This document shows, in pieces, positions 29,073 through 40,976 of a stretch of DNA of 64,000 nucleotides. The DNA is from Streptomyces sp. GQFP. GTDB lineage: Bacteria > Actinomycetota > Actinomycetes > Streptomycetales > Streptomycetaceae. The translations under genes were made by a program, and so were the position numbers. Positions within the stretch are counted from its first letter, which is position 1; each line of letters opens with the position of its first letter. The notes beneath the pieces were generated by a model that was given only the letters and a program-made list of their open reading frames with translations, was not told the DNA's origin and did no database searches. The stretch lies in assembly GCF_021545335.1 (NCBI RefSeq), contig NZ_CP089312.1, positions 620,001 through 684,000 on the forward strand. The letters are read 5' to 3'.

Positions 29073-30170
29073 GTGAAGCGAGAACTCACCGTGGACGATC
29101 TGGTCGTCGCGGGCATCGCCGTGGCCGTGGGCCTGCTGGCGGCCTTCCTGCTGCGGATGCTGCTGCGCTGGCTGGGCAGGCACGCGGACCGTACCCGCTG
29201 GAGCGGGGACGACGTCATCGTGGACGCGGTGCGTACGGTGGTGCCCTGGTCGGCGGTCGCCGCCGGCGTGGCGGTGGCCGCCGCGGCGCTGCCGCTGACG
29301 AAGACCGTCGGACACAACGTCAACCAGACGCTGACCGTGCTGCTGATCGGCGTCACGACGCTGACGGTCGCGAGAGTGGTCAGCACCCTGGTGCGGACGG
29401 TCACCCAGTCCAGGTCGGCGGTCGCCGGATCGGCGACGATCTTCGTCAACATCATCAGGGTCGTCATCCTGGCCCTGGGTTTCCTGGTCGTGCTGCAGAC
29501 GCTGGGCGTCTCCATAGCGCCGATGCTCACCGCCCTGGGAGTCGGCGGTCTGGCCGTCGCGCTCGCCCTCCAGGACACCCTCGCCAACCTCTTCGCGGGC
29601 ATCCACATCCTCGCCTCGAAGACCGTCCAGCCCGGTGACTACATCCGGCTGAGCAGCGGCGAGGAGGGGTATGTCGAGGACATCAACTGGCGGCAGACGA
29701 CGGTCCGCAACCTCTCCAACAACCTGGTCGTCATCCCCAACGGGGAGCTGGCCAGGACGAACATGACCAACTTCATGCGTCCCGAGCAGATGCTGACGAT
29801 CCTGGTCCAGGCCGGGGTGGCGTACGACAGCGACCTGGAGCACGTCGAGAAGGTGACCATCGAGGTCGTCGCCGAGGTGATGACCGAGATCACCGGCGCC
29901 GTCCCCGACCACGAGCCGCTCGTCCGGTTCCACACCTTCGGGGACTCGCGGATCGGGTTCACCGTCATCCTGGGCGTCGGCGAGTTCAGCGACCAGTTCC
30001 GGATCAAGCATGAGTTCATCAAGCGCCTGCACAAGCGCTACCGCGCGGAGGGCATCCGGATCCCGGCGCCCACCCGCACGGTGGCGTTGCAGCAGGGCGC
30101 GGTGGTGATCCCGCAGCAGCGCGGCACCGAGGTCGAGCCGGGCGAGATGTCCTCGGCCCGGCTCGACTGA
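29073..30170 (+). CDS. MscS-family mechanosensitive ion channel
   Basis: A 365-residue small-conductance mechanosensitive channel homologue that would release solutes on osmotic downshock. Several N-terminal membrane helices lead to the pore-lining TM3/beta region ALGVGGLAVALALQDTLANLFAGIHILASKTVQPGDYIRL, then GYVEDINWRQTTVRNLSNNLVVIPNGELARTNMTNF, the hallmark of the MscS beta domain, and a C-terminal alpha/beta domain. GTG 29073 has GGAGG 6 nt upstream. It converges with the M1 peptidase gene, 7 bp apart. Confidence 0.92.
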   Translation: MKRELTVDDLVVAGIAVAVGLLAAFLLRMLLRWLGRHADRTRWSGDDVIVDAVRTVVPWSAVAAGVAVAAAALPLTKTVGHNVNQTLTVLLIGVTTLTVARVVSTLVRTVTQSRSAVAGSATIFVNIIRVVILALGFLVVLQTLGVSIAPMLTALGVGGLAVALALQDTLANLFAGIHILASKTVQPGDYIRLSSGEEGYVEDINWRQTTVRNLSNNLVVIPNGELARTNMTNFMRPEQMLTILVQAGVAYDSDLEHVEKVTIEVVAEVMTEITGAVPDHEPLVRFHTFGDSRIGFTVILGVGEFSDQFRIKHEFIKRLHKRYRAEGIRIPAPTRTVALQQGAVVIPQQRGTEVEPGEMSSARLD

Positions 30171-30177
30171 GGGTGCG

Positions 30178-31740
30178 TCAGAGGGTGGCCGAGTTGTCGT
30201 GGTGACCGGCCGCCGTACGGTTGCGCGGCGCGAGTGACGTGGTCACCGGGGTGACCGTCCAGTCCGGGTGACCGGGCATCCGCGGTGTCGTCGTGCCGTA
30301 CAGCCAGTCCCGCAGGAAGCCGGAGAGGTCCTGGCCGGAGACCTCGGAGGCGACCGAGATGTAGTTCTCGGTCGTCGCCGAGGCGCCCCGGTAGCGGTCG
30401 AGGAAGGTGCGCTCGATCGCGGCGAAGGTGGCCTCGCCGACGAGCTGGCGCAGTGCGTAGAGGACGAGGACGCCGCCCAGATAACGCTGGCTGTCGAAGA
30501 GGTTGGCCTCGTTGGGCGCCGCGACCGGCCCGGAGTCGTGGCGCCACTGGTCGCCGCGCGCGTACGTGTTCTTCATCCGGGCTTCCATGGTGGTCAGGCC
30601 GATGGAGTCGGCCCAGCCGCGCTCGTAGCGGTAGAGCAGCCCGTAGAAGTCGGCGTGGCCCTCGTTGATCCACAGGTCGGCCCAGGTGCCGGGGCTGACG
30701 CTGTTGCCGAAGTAGGAGTGGACCAGCTCGTGCATCATGTGCGAGCCGATCTTCGACTCCTCCTGGAGGAGGTAGTTCGGCTTGTACAGCGTGAGGGTCT
30801 GCGTCTCCAGGCCCGTGAAGTCGAAGGCGGCCGGGTCGTCGGAGTTGCACGGCAGCAGACCGTACGTCTCGAACGGGTAGGCGCCCAGCCGCTGTTCGAC
30901 CCACGCCACCAGGTTCGGGGTGAGCGCCAGCGCCGGTTCGAGGGCCTCGGCGCGCGCGACCGGGACGACATCCCGCAGCGGCAGCCCGTGCGGGCCCTGC
31001 CGATCCTTGATCACGTAGTCGCCGACGGTGATCTGCACGATCTCGGTGGCGATCGGCGAGCGCGAACGGTAGGTGTACGCGGTCCGGGCGCCGCCCAGGC
31101 TCTCCGTACGGACGAGGGCGCCGCTGGCGACTCCGCGCAGGTTGTCCGGGACGGTGAGCCGGAACGTGAAGTCGGCCTTGTCGGCCGGGTGGTCGTTGCA
31201 CGGGAAGACGGTGTGCGCGGAGTCGGGCTGCGGGCACACCGCGAAGCCGTCGGGGGTGGCGACCCAGGCGGTGTGCCTCAGGACACGGCGCGGGTCGGCG
31301 CCGTACTCGACACAGACCGTCGCCCAGGCGCCCTCCCGCAGCGTACGGGCGGGCGTGATCCTCAGCTTCTCGTCGACCTGCTCGTACGTGGCCGTGCGGC
31401 CGTCGACGCGGACGGAGCGGATGTCCAGGCCGAGGGAGTCGAGGGAGAGCCGGGTCAGGGCCTGGGTGGTGCGGATGCGCAGGGTCGCCTTGCCGTCGAC
31501 GAGCTTGGTCGTGGCGTCGTAGGCGAGGTCGAGGTGGTAGGTGGAGACGCGGTAGCCGTCGTTCCCGAGGCTCGGGTAGACGGGGTCACCGAGGGTCTCG
31601 GGGCCCGGTCCTGCGCTTCCCCCGGAAGCTCCCTTGGTGGTCCCCCCGGACGCCGCGTGGGCCGAGGGAACCAGGGTCGTCGCCGCGGCCGTGCCGAGCA
31701 GAACAGCCGCCGGTGCCGTCAGTCTGGTGCGATATCTCAT
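30178..31740 (-). CDS. Secreted M1-family zinc aminopeptidase
   Basis: A 520-residue exported metallopeptidase. The signal peptide is MRYRTRLTAPAAVLLGTAAATTLVPSAHAA. The N-terminal beta domain (STYHLDLAYD...) is followed by the catalytic domain with zinc motif HELVH (MMHELVHSYFGN) and the distal glutamate NEGHAD 18 residues on. The M1 exopeptidase GxMEN motif is not clear; the matching stretch reads DFTGLETQTLTLY, as in many actinobacterial secreted M1 peptidases. It is shorter than PepN, lacking the large C-terminal helical domain. It probably trims extracellular peptides. It is divergent from icd. Confidence 0.9.
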   Translation of the reverse strand: MRYRTRLTAPAAVLLGTAAATTLVPSAHAASGGTTKGASGGSAGPGPETLGDPVYPSLGNDGYRVSTYHLDLAYDATTKLVDGKATLRIRTTQALTRLSLDSLGLDIRSVRVDGRTATYEQVDEKLRITPARTLREGAWATVCVEYGADPRRVLRHTAWVATPDGFAVCPQPDSAHTVFPCNDHPADKADFTFRLTVPDNLRGVASGALVRTESLGGARTAYTYRSRSPIATEIVQITVGDYVIKDRQGPHGLPLRDVVPVARAEALEPALALTPNLVAWVEQRLGAYPFETYGLLPCNSDDPAAFDFTGLETQTLTLYKPNYLLQEESKIGSHMMHELVHSYFGNSVSPGTWADLWINEGHADFYGLLYRYERGWADSIGLTTMEARMKNTYARGDQWRHDSGPVAAPNEANLFDSQRYLGGVLVLYALRQLVGEATFAAIERTFLDRYRGASATTENYISVASEVSGQDLSGFLRDWLYGTTTPRMPGHPDWTVTPVTTSLAPRNRTAAGHHDNSATL

Positions 31741-31890
31741 GATTCGCTTTCACTCGGGCAGCCGGGTGGTCACGTCCGGCCGCCGATCTTGTGTGCGGGT
31801 CTACCACCTAGACCACAAGATCGACGGAATCGGTTGCGCGCCTGTCCGAACGGACTGCATTCGAGTTCGGTACGGACCGCTGTCGAGTGA

Positions 31891-34167
<2,277 letters not shown>

Positions 34168-34192
34168 CTCCGCTGGTTCGGCAGTTTGTCTG

Positions 34193-34248
34193 CTGCGGCC
34201 CGGTGGGGGCTTGTCGCGCAGTTCCCCGCGCCCCTTTGGGGCGCGGGG
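34193..34248 (-). repeat. Dispersed intergenic element, copy D
   Basis: The element core plus a CGCGCCCCTTTGGGGCGCG stem-loop, placed exactly between convergent icd and the GntR gene, where it can act as a two-way terminator. Confidence 0.85.
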
Positions 34249-34252
34249 TTCG

Positions 34253-35023
34253 TCATGACGGCGTGGCGTCCCTGACCCTCGCCAGTACCTCGCGGATCAT
34301 GTCCGCGCTGATCGTGAAGTGTTCCCGGGCTATCTGTTCCGCCCGCTCGGGGTCGCCGGAGGCGATTGCCTCGTAGAGGGACTTGTGGTCCTCGCCGCCC
34401 CTGTGGAAGTGGGTTCTCTCGCCCTTGCCCCAGGGTTCGACCGGGAAGCCCAGGCTGGCGCGGGCCAGGAGGTCGCGGCTGAGCATGGCGATCTGGGGGT
34501 TGTGGGTGGCGTCGCAGATGCTGCGGTGGAAGGCGCTGTCGGCGGCGTGTTCCTCGCGCGGGTCGCTCGCGGAGAGGTAGGCCGTCAGGGCCTCGTGCAT
34601 GGGTACGAGGTCCTCCGGGCGTCGGCGCCTGGCCGCTGTCGCCGCCACCATGCCCTCCACCAGGCCGCGCAGGTCGAAGAGCTGCTCCAGTTCCGCCCAG
34701 CGCGGCACCAGGGTGCGCCGGACTGCGGCGCCGGAGGACTCGGACCAGCTGTCGCGGACGTAGGCGCCGCCGTTGCGGCCGCGCCGGATCTCGATGACAC
34801 CGACCGCCTGGAGCCGGCCCACCGCCTCGCGCACCGTGGGGCGGCTCACCCCGAGCAGGGTGATCAGCTCGCGCTCGACCGGGAGCCGCTCCCCCGGCAG
34901 GAAGTCGCCGACGGCGATCGCGGTGAGCAGCCGGTCGGAGACCTCGTCGACCGCCGAGGCCACCCGCACCGGACGCAGTTCGGGCGAGGGGGCTCCGGCC
35001 CCTGACAGGGCACGGTCGAGCAC
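34253..35023 (-). CDS. GntR/FadR-family transcriptional regulator (FCD domain)
   Basis: A 256-residue regulator. A winged helix (about 20-90, LLTAIAVGDFLPGERLPVERELITLLGVSRPTVREAVGRLQAVGVIEIRRGRNGGAYV) is followed by an FCD all-helical effector domain (LFDLRGLVEGMVAATAARR...DSAFHRSICDATHN...EDHKSLYEAIASGDPERAEQIAREH) with the metal-binding Asp/His residues. Effectors of this class are organic acids or amino acids. GTG 35023 has no spaced ribosome site; CTG 35089, in frame with a strong GGGGAGG, would add 22 residues and may be the true start. It is divergent from proline iminopeptidase and the peptide transporter, its likely target. Confidence 0.9.
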   Translation of the reverse strand: MLDRALSGAGAPSPELRPVRVASAVDEVSDRLLTAIAVGDFLPGERLPVERELITLLGVSRPTVREAVGRLQAVGVIEIRRGRNGGAYVRDSWSESSGAAVRRTLVPRWAELEQLFDLRGLVEGMVAATAARRRRPEDLVPMHEALTAYLSASDPREEHAADSAFHRSICDATHNPQIAMLSRDLLARASLGFPVEPWGKGERTHFHRGGEDHKSLYEAIASGDPERAEQIAREHFTISADMIREVLARVRDATPS

Positions 35024-35156
35024 CCTCGAGAACTCGTCGGCGTGGCCCGACGGCTCGGATGGCTCCAGCGGCTCTCGTGCGACGGTCAGCGGTCCTCCCC
35101 GGTCGGGCGCGGATTCCGGGCGCGTAAACGCGCAGTTACTTCTGCCGGGCCCGCGC

Positions 35157-35176
35157 TAAAAGGCCTTAAAAGGTCT
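35157..35176. promoter_or_regulatory. Tandem 10-bp repeat in the GntR/pip divergent promoter region
   Basis: TAAAAGGCCT (35157-35166) is directly followed by TAAAAGGTCT (35167-35176), an AT-rich island with one base different per helical turn. A candidate regulator site. Confidence 0.35.
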
Positions 35177-35279
35177 TGTGGACTGAGCATTTACCCAAAC
35201 AGTATGTCAGCCATCCACAGACACCAACCCGTTTAAGACACGGACTGGCCTGATTCTGCCTGCCCCCGGAGGCTCCTCA

Positions 35280-36176
35280 GTGGCGATCCCCGAACCGAAC
35301 CACACCGGGACCATCGACTTCAACGGCTGGTCCACCTGGTACCGGATCACCGGTGAACCCGGCCGGACACCGCTGGTGGTCCTGCACGGCGGCCCGGGTG
35401 CCGGGCACGACTACACGCTCCGCATCGCGGGCATCGCCCGGCAGGGCCGCCCGGTGGTGCACTACGACCAGCTCGGCATCGGGCACTCCACCCATCTGCC
35501 CGACGAGGGCGCCGACTTCTGGACCGTCCAGCTCTTCCTCGACGAACTCGACAACCTGCTCAAGGAGTTGGGGATCGCCGACGGCTACCACCTGCTCGGC
35601 CAGTCCTGGGGCGGCATGCTCGCCGCCGAGCACGCCGTGCGCCGTCCGGCCGGGCTTCGCGGCCTGGTCATCGCCAACTCCCCCGCCTCCATGGAGCTTT
35701 GGCTGGCCGGTGCCGCCGAACTTCGTGCCGCGCTGCCGCCCGAGGTCCAGGAGACCCTGCTCGCTCACGAGGCCGCCGGGACCACCGACCACCCCGACTA
35801 CCAGGCCGCCGAGCAGGTCTTCTACGAGCGCCATGTGTGCCGTACGGTCCCGGTGCCCGCCGAGGTGCAGGCCACCTGGGACAACATCGCGGCCGACCCG
35901 ACCGTCTACCACACGATGAACGGGCCGAACGAGTTCCATGTCGTCGGCACCATGAAGGACTGGTCGGTCGTCGACCGGCTGCATCTGATCGACGTGCCGA
36001 CCCTGCTGGTCTCCGGCCGTTACGACGAGGCGACGCCCGACACGCTCCGGCCCTTCGCCGATCACGTCCCCGATGTGCGCTGGCACATGTTCGAGCACTC
36101 CAGCCATATGCCGCACGTCGAGGAGGAGGAGCTGTACCTCCAGGTCGTCGGCGACTTCCTCGACTCCACCGACTGA
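35280..36176 (+). CDS. pip: Proline iminopeptidase-type alpha/beta hydrolase
   Basis: A 298-residue serine peptidase (S33) that removes N-terminal proline from peptides. Oxyanion-hole HGGPGAGHD, nucleophile elbow GQSWGGMLAAEHA (Ser), acid residue in LLVSGRYDEATP and catalytic His in FEHSSHMPHVEE are all present. No signal peptide, so cytoplasmic. GTG 35280 has GGAGG 7 nt upstream. It stands first in the operon, 58 bp before the peptide-binding-protein gene, so the transporter very likely brings in (proline-containing) peptides that this enzyme trims. Confidence 0.92.
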   Translation: MAIPEPNHTGTIDFNGWSTWYRITGEPGRTPLVVLHGGPGAGHDYTLRIAGIARQGRPVVHYDQLGIGHSTHLPDEGADFWTVQLFLDELDNLLKELGIADGYHLLGQSWGGMLAAEHAVRRPAGLRGLVIANSPASMELWLAGAAELRAALPPEVQETLLAHEAAGTTDHPDYQAAEQVFYERHVCRTVPVPAEVQATWDNIAADPTVYHTMNGPNEFHVVGTMKDWSVVDRLHLIDVPTLLVSGRYDEATPDTLRPFADHVPDVRWHMFEHSSHMPHVEEEELYLQVVGDFLDSTD

Positions 36177-36234
36177 GTCACCCCCCTCACCCTTCATCGT
36201 CTTCAACACCCGCTCCACCGACGGGAGTTCCAAG

Positions 36235-37963
36235 ATGCCCCGGACCACCAGACGTACCGTTCTCGCCGCCGTGACCGCCGCCCTCGCGCTCACCGCGAGC
36301 GCCTGTTCGTCCTCCGACGACGGCGGTTCGTCCGACCCGACCTCGACCGCCACCGGCGGCGCCCAGTCGAGCGCCTTCCAGCCCGCGCACAAGGGCGGCA
36401 CGCTGAAGCTGGTCGCCCACGCGGCTGCCGGAAGCCTCGATCCGCAGGTCAACTACACGCTCCAGTACTGGCAGTTGTACCAGTCGATGTACGACGGTCT
36501 GCTGGCGTTCAAGAAGACCGGCGGGCAGCAGTCGTTCACCGTCGTCCCCGATCTGGCGGCGGCCATGCCGGTGGTCAGCAACGGCGGGAAGACGTACACG
36601 TTCACGCTCCGCAAGGGCATCAAGTTCTCCACCGGCAAAGCGGTGACCACGGACGACGTGGTGGCGTCCTTCCAGCGGATCTTCAAGGTGTCCAGCCCGA
36701 CCGCGGGCACCTTCTACAACGGCATCGTCGGCGCGGACGCCTGTCTCAAGACGCCCGCGTCCTGCACGCTCGCCAAGGGTGTCGTCGGTGACGCGACGGC
36801 CGGCACGGTCACCGTCAACCTGACCGCGCCGGACCCGGAGTTCCCGTACAAGCTGGCCGTCCCGCACGCCAGCGTGCTGCCGAAGGACTCGCCGACGAAG
36901 GACGCGGGGACCAAGCCGCTGCCGACGACCGGCCCCTACATGGCGGCCTCGTACGACCCGAACCGGGCGCTGAAGCTGGTGCGCAACCCGTACTTCAAGG
37001 AGTGGTCGCGGGAGGCGCAGCCGCAGGCCTACGCCGACAACGTCGACTACACCTTCGGGCAGACCGTCGAGTCGGAGGTGACCGCCGTGCAGAACGGCTC
37101 GGCGGACTGGATGTACGACCCGCCGCCCGCCGACCGGCTGAGCGAGATCGGCACGCAGTACGCCTCCCAGGCGCACGTCAATCCGCTGACCGCCTTCTGG
37201 TACGTCACCCTGAACGTCAACTCGGCCCCGTTCAACAACAAGTTGGCGCGCCAGGCCATCAACTGGGCGATCGACCGGGACGCGGTGGTCGGCCTGTACG
37301 GCGGCAAGAACCTCGCCTCTCCCGCGTGCACGATCCTGCCGCCCGGCTTCCCGGGGCACGTCGACAAGTGCCAGTACACGAAGGGCGACGGGAAGACCTG
37401 GTCGGCGCCGGACCTCGCCAAGGCGAAGGCGCTCATCAAGCAGTCGGGGACGGCCGGGCAGGAGGTCGGCATCGTCGTGCAGGACGACGAGGTGAACAAA
37501 TCGATCGGGCAGTATCTGCAGAGTCTGCTGACCCAGCTCGGCTACAAGGCGACGCTCAAGCCGCTGTCCGGGAACATCCAGTTCACGTACATCCAGAACA
37601 CCAAGAACAAGGTGCAGTTGGCGCTGACGTCCTGGTACCAGGACTATCCGGCGGCCTCCGACTTCCTCAACGTGCTGTTGTCCTGCGCCTCGTTCCACCC
37701 GGGCAGCGACTCCAGCATCAACATCTCCGGGTTCTGCGACAAGGGGCATCGACGCGAAGATGCAGACCGCGCTCAAGACCGGGCAGACCGACCAGAAGGC
37801 CGCCGACCAGCAGTGGGCGGCCATCGACCAGGAGATCATGACGGAGTCCCCGGTGGTCCCGGTGATCAACCCGAAGATCATCGACTTCACGTCGAAGCGG
37901 GTCGGCAACTACCAGTTCAGCAAGCAGTTCTACATGCTCGTCGGGCAGTTGTGGGTCAAGTGA
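36235..37963 (+). pseudogene. Peptide ABC transporter substrate-binding lipoprotein, frameshifted near 37743
   Basis: A family-5 (DppA/OppA-like) solute-binding protein. It has a lipoprotein signal MPRTTRRTVLAAVTAALALTASAC, then GGTLKLVAHAAAGSLDPQVNYTLQYWQLYQSMYDGLLAF, TFTLRKGIKFSTGKAVTTDDVVASFQRI and the rest in one frame up to SGFCDK at 37743. A run of four Gs (37743-37746) then shifts the frame. The true C-terminus (IDAKMQTALKTGQTDQKAAD ... FYMLVGQLWVK, stop 37961-37963) lies in the next frame. One surplus G explains it. It could be real inactivation, a slippage site or a sequencing error. In the unshifted frame there is no stop before the permease, giving one 918-residue open frame. Confidence 0.88.
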
Positions 37964-38991
37964 GCGGCGCAACCGCCCAGTTGGCCTCCGTCGAGGCCCG
38001 GCGACGTTCGCCGGGCCCCTGGCGGACCGCCACCGCCGACCTGTTGCGCAACAGGTCGGCGGTGGCGGCGGCCCTCGTCCTGCTCGCCGTCGTCACGGTG
38101 GCCCTGCTGGCTCCGCTGTACGCCGACCACATCGCGCACACCGACCCGTTCCAGTCCCATGTGTCCGGGACGACGGTCGTCGACGGCAAGACCGTGCCGG
38201 TGCTCACCCCGAGCACCACCGGGCTCGGGCTCGGTGTGACGCCCATCGGGCCCACCTGGGACTTCGGCCACTACTTCCTGGGCGCCGACAACCAGGGCCG
38301 GGACGTGATGGCCCGGCTGCTGTACGGCGGTCGTACCAGTCTCTTCATCGGGGTCATGGCCGCGCTGGTGTGCTGTGTCGTCGGTACGGCCGTCGGGGTC
38401 CTCGCCGGGTACGCGGGTGGGGTCGTCGACGCGGTCATCTCCCGTGTCCTGGACGTCATTTGGGCTTTCCCGGTGTATCTGCTGGCCATCTGTCTGTCCG
38501 TGGTCCTGCTCACCGACGGGCTCAGTCTCGGACCGGTCACCGTCGAGGCCGGGAGTCTGTGGCTGCCGGTCGTGATCATCGCGGCGATCTACGTCCCGTA
38601 CGTGGCCCGGCCGATGCGTGGGCAGGTACTGGTGCTGCGGAACAAGGAGTTCATCCAGGCGTCCATCGGGTCGGGCGCGCCCGCGCTGCGCGTGATGCGC
38701 CGGGAGGTGCTGCCGAACGTGCTGCCCACGGCGATCGTGTTCCTGCCGCTGATGACCGCGCTCGCGATGCTCACGGAGTCGGCGCTGTCCTTCCTGTCGG
38801 TCGGCGTGCAGCCGCCCGACGCCAGTTGGGGCACGATCATCGAGGACGGCCTCGGGCTGCTGTACACCCGCCCAACTGTGACCATCGCGCCCGGGCTGCT
38901 CATCGCGCTGACGACGGCGGCCCTCAACGTCCTCGGCGACGGGGTGCGCGACGCCCTCGACCCGAGCGCCCGGCTGCGGGGAGGGGTGTGA
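37960..38991 (+). CDS. Peptide ABC transporter permease (DppC-like)
   Basis: A 343-residue inner-membrane permease of the binding-protein-dependent type. A cytoplasmic N-terminus is followed by the first helix (SAVAAALVLLAVVTVALLAPLYA), an extended periplasmic loop ending FGHYFLGADNQGRDVMARLLYGGRTSLFIGV (typical DppC motif), and the EAA loop FIQASIGSGAPALRVMRREVLPNVLPTAIV that contacts the ATPases. GTG 37960 overlaps the binding-protein stop in GTGA, implying coupled translation. The loop after TM1 is longer than usual. It is third in the operon. Confidence 0.92.
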   Translation: MSGATAQLASVEARRRSPGPWRTATADLLRNRSAVAAALVLLAVVTVALLAPLYADHIAHTDPFQSHVSGTTVVDGKTVPVLTPSTTGLGLGVTPIGPTWDFGHYFLGADNQGRDVMARLLYGGRTSLFIGVMAALVCCVVGTAVGVLAGYAGGVVDAVISRVLDVIWAFPVYLLAICLSVVLLTDGLSLGPVTVEAGSLWLPVVIIAAIYVPYVARPMRGQVLVLRNKEFIQASIGSGAPALRVMRREVLPNVLPTAIVFLPLMTALAMLTESALSFLSVGVQPPDASWGTIIEDGLGLLYTRPTVTIAPGLLIALTTAALNVLGDGVRDALDPSARLRGGV

Positions 38992-38995
38992 TCCG

Positions 38996-39964
38996 ATGCT
39001 GTACTTCGCGCTCCGGCGCTTTCTGTCCGCGCTCCTTGTGATGTTCTCGATCAGTGTGCTGGTGTTCCTGATCTTCTTCGCCACACCGGGAGTCGACCCG
39101 GCGGCACGTATCGCAGGGCGCAACGCGGACTCGGCCACGCTCGCCCAGGTACGGCACTCCTTCGGCCTCGACCGGCCGCTGCCCGTCCGCTATCTGCTGA
39201 TGATGCGGCACCTGCTGATCGACCGGGACCTGGAGTCGTTCGTCAACCGCGGCTCGAAGGTCGTCCCGCAGATCGTGCAGGCCATGCCCGTGACGCTGTC
39301 GCTGGTGATCGGGGCGGCGGTCATCTGGATGACGGTCGGCATCCTCATGGGTACGGCTGCCGCCGCTCTGCGCGGTACGGCCGCGGACCCGGTGATCATG
39401 CTGATGGGTGTCGTGGGCGTGTCGCTGCCGGCCTACTGGCTCGGCGAGGTCGTCAACCTCCTCACGCAGAAGCGCCTGCACGACTCGGTGTTCTCCTGGG
39501 TGCCGCCACCCGGGTACGTCGAACTGGGCAAGGACCCCGGCCAGTGGGCCCTGCATCTGCTCTTCCCCTGGCTGACCCTGGCGCTGCTGTACGCCGGCAT
39601 CTACGCCCGGCTGCTGCGCGGCGAGGTCGTCAGCGCGCTCGGCGAGGACTACGTACGCACCGCCCGCGCCAAGGGTCTGTCCGAGCGGCGGATCCTGGTC
39701 CGGCACGCGCTGCGCTGCTCGCTCATCCCGATCGTGTCGCTGTTCGGCCTGGACTTCGGCGCGCTGGTGGGCGGTGCGGCCCTGCTCACCGAGGTCGTCT
39801 TCGGCCTGCCCGGCGTCGGCAAGCTCACCTTCGACGCGCTGCAGAACCTGGACCTGCCCGTGATCATGGGGACGGTCATGTACGCGGCGTTCTTCGTGGT
39901 CCTCGCCAACGCCCTGGTCGACATCCTGTACGCGCGACTCGATCCGAGGGCCCGCCATGCCTGA
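38996..39964 (+). CDS. Peptide ABC transporter permease (DppB-like)
   Basis: A 322-residue permease with the DppB pattern: MLYFALRRFLSALLVMFSISVLVFLIFFATPGVDPAARIAG, LRHSFGLDRPLPVRYL-type linker (VRHSFGLDRPLPVRY), six hydrophobic segments and the EAA loop DYVRTARAKGLSERRILVRHALRCSLIPIVSLFGL. It starts 5 bp after the DppC-like gene with GAGGGG before ATG 38996, and its stop overlaps the next ATG. The order C-B-D-F, with permease C before B, is less usual than B-C. Confidence 0.93.
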   Translation: MLYFALRRFLSALLVMFSISVLVFLIFFATPGVDPAARIAGRNADSATLAQVRHSFGLDRPLPVRYLLMMRHLLIDRDLESFVNRGSKVVPQIVQAMPVTLSLVIGAAVIWMTVGILMGTAAAALRGTAADPVIMLMGVVGVSLPAYWLGEVVNLLTQKRLHDSVFSWVPPPGYVELGKDPGQWALHLLFPWLTLALLYAGIYARLLRGEVVSALGEDYVRTARAKGLSERRILVRHALRCSLIPIVSLFGLDFGALVGGAALLTEVVFGLPGVGKLTFDALQNLDLPVIMGTVMYAAFFVVLANALVDILYARLDPRARHA

Positions 39965-40976
39965 ACCCCTTCTCGATGTACGGGACTTGCGGATCTCCTT
40001 CCGCACCCGCACCGGCACGGTCACCGCCGTGGACGGGCTCTCCTTCTCGGTCGCGCCCGGCGAGATCCTGGGCGTGGTCGGCGAGTCGGGCTCCGGCAAG
40101 AGCGTCTCGATGCTGGCGGTACTGCGACTGCTGACCAGCCCGAACGTCACCGTCACCGGCCAAGTCCTCTTCCGTGGGCGGGACTTGCTCACCCTCCCCG
40201 ACAAGGAGATGCGGTCGGTGCGCGGGCGGGAGATCGCCATGGTCTTCCAGGACCCGATGACCGCGCTGACCCCGGTCTACACGGTCGGCTGGCAGATCGC
40301 CGAGCAGATCCGGGCGCACGAGAAGGTGTCCAAGAAAGAAGCGCTCGTGCGGGCGGTCGGACTGCTGTCGGACGTGGGCATCCCGGACGCCGGTTCGCGC
40401 GTGAACGCCTACCCGCACGAGTTCTCGGGCGGGATGCGGCAGCGGGCGGTCATCGCGATGGCCCTCGCCTGCGGACCGGCGCTGCTGATCGCCGACGAGC
40501 CGACCACCGCGCTCGACGTGACGATCCAGGCCCAGATCCTGGACCTGATGCGGGAGTTGAACGCACGCGGCTCGGCGGTCGTGATCATCACCCACGACAT
40601 GGGTGTGGTGTCCGAGGTCGCCGACCGGGTGCTGGTCATGTACGGCGGACGGGCGGCCGAGGAGGGTCCGCGCCGGGCCGTGTTCCACGGTCCCCGACAC
40701 CCGTACACCTGGGGACTTCTCGACTCGGTACCCCGGGTCGGCGGCCCGCGCCTGCGCCGACTGCCCACCATCGCGGGCGTCCCCGTGTCGCCGGACGCCG
40801 TGCCGGAGGGGTGCGCGTTCGCGCCACGCTGCCCGGCCCGGCACGACCGGTGCGACGAACGCCCGGTACTGAGCGGCGAGTCGGGGCACCTCGATGCCTG
40901 CTGGCTGCCCGCCGGGGAGCGCGAATCCGCCCGCACAGCGGCGCACTCGTCACCGGACCGAAAGGCGGCGCCATGA
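39957..40976 (+). CDS. Peptide ABC transporter ATP-binding protein (DppD-like)
   Basis: A 339-residue ATPase. Walker A is GESGSGKS, signature FSGGMRQR, Walker B LLIADEPTTALD and switch histidine ITHDMG. The oligopeptide-type C-terminal motif GCAFAPRCPARHDRCDERP, with clustered cysteines, fits the OppD/DppD iron-sulfur-like region. The start overlaps the previous gene by 8 bp. Its last 25 codons (CWLPAGERESARTAAHSSPDRKAAP) are the source of the two downstream duplications; its stop overlaps the first mini-ORF in ATGA. Confidence 0.94.
   Translation: MPEPLLDVRDLRISFRTRTGTVTAVDGLSFSVAPGEILGVVGESGSGKSVSMLAVLRLLTSPNVTVTGQVLFRGRDLLTLPDKEMRSVRGREIAMVFQDPMTALTPVYTVGWQIAEQIRAHEKVSKKEALVRAVGLLSDVGIPDAGSRVNAYPHEFSGGMRQRAVIAMALACGPALLIADEPTTALDVTIQAQILDLMRELNARGSAVVIITHDMGVVSEVADRVLVMYGGRAAEEGPRRAVFHGPRHPYTWGLLDSVPRVGGPRLRRLPTIAGVPVSPDAVPEGCAFAPRCPARHDRCDERPVLSGESGHLDACWLPAGERESARTAAHSSPDRKAAP

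Noticed and set aside
36073..38991. One 972-codon gene covering binding protein and permease
   Set aside because: The first part is an out-of-frame piece of pip and the middle is a frameshift artefact; two family proteins are clearly joined.
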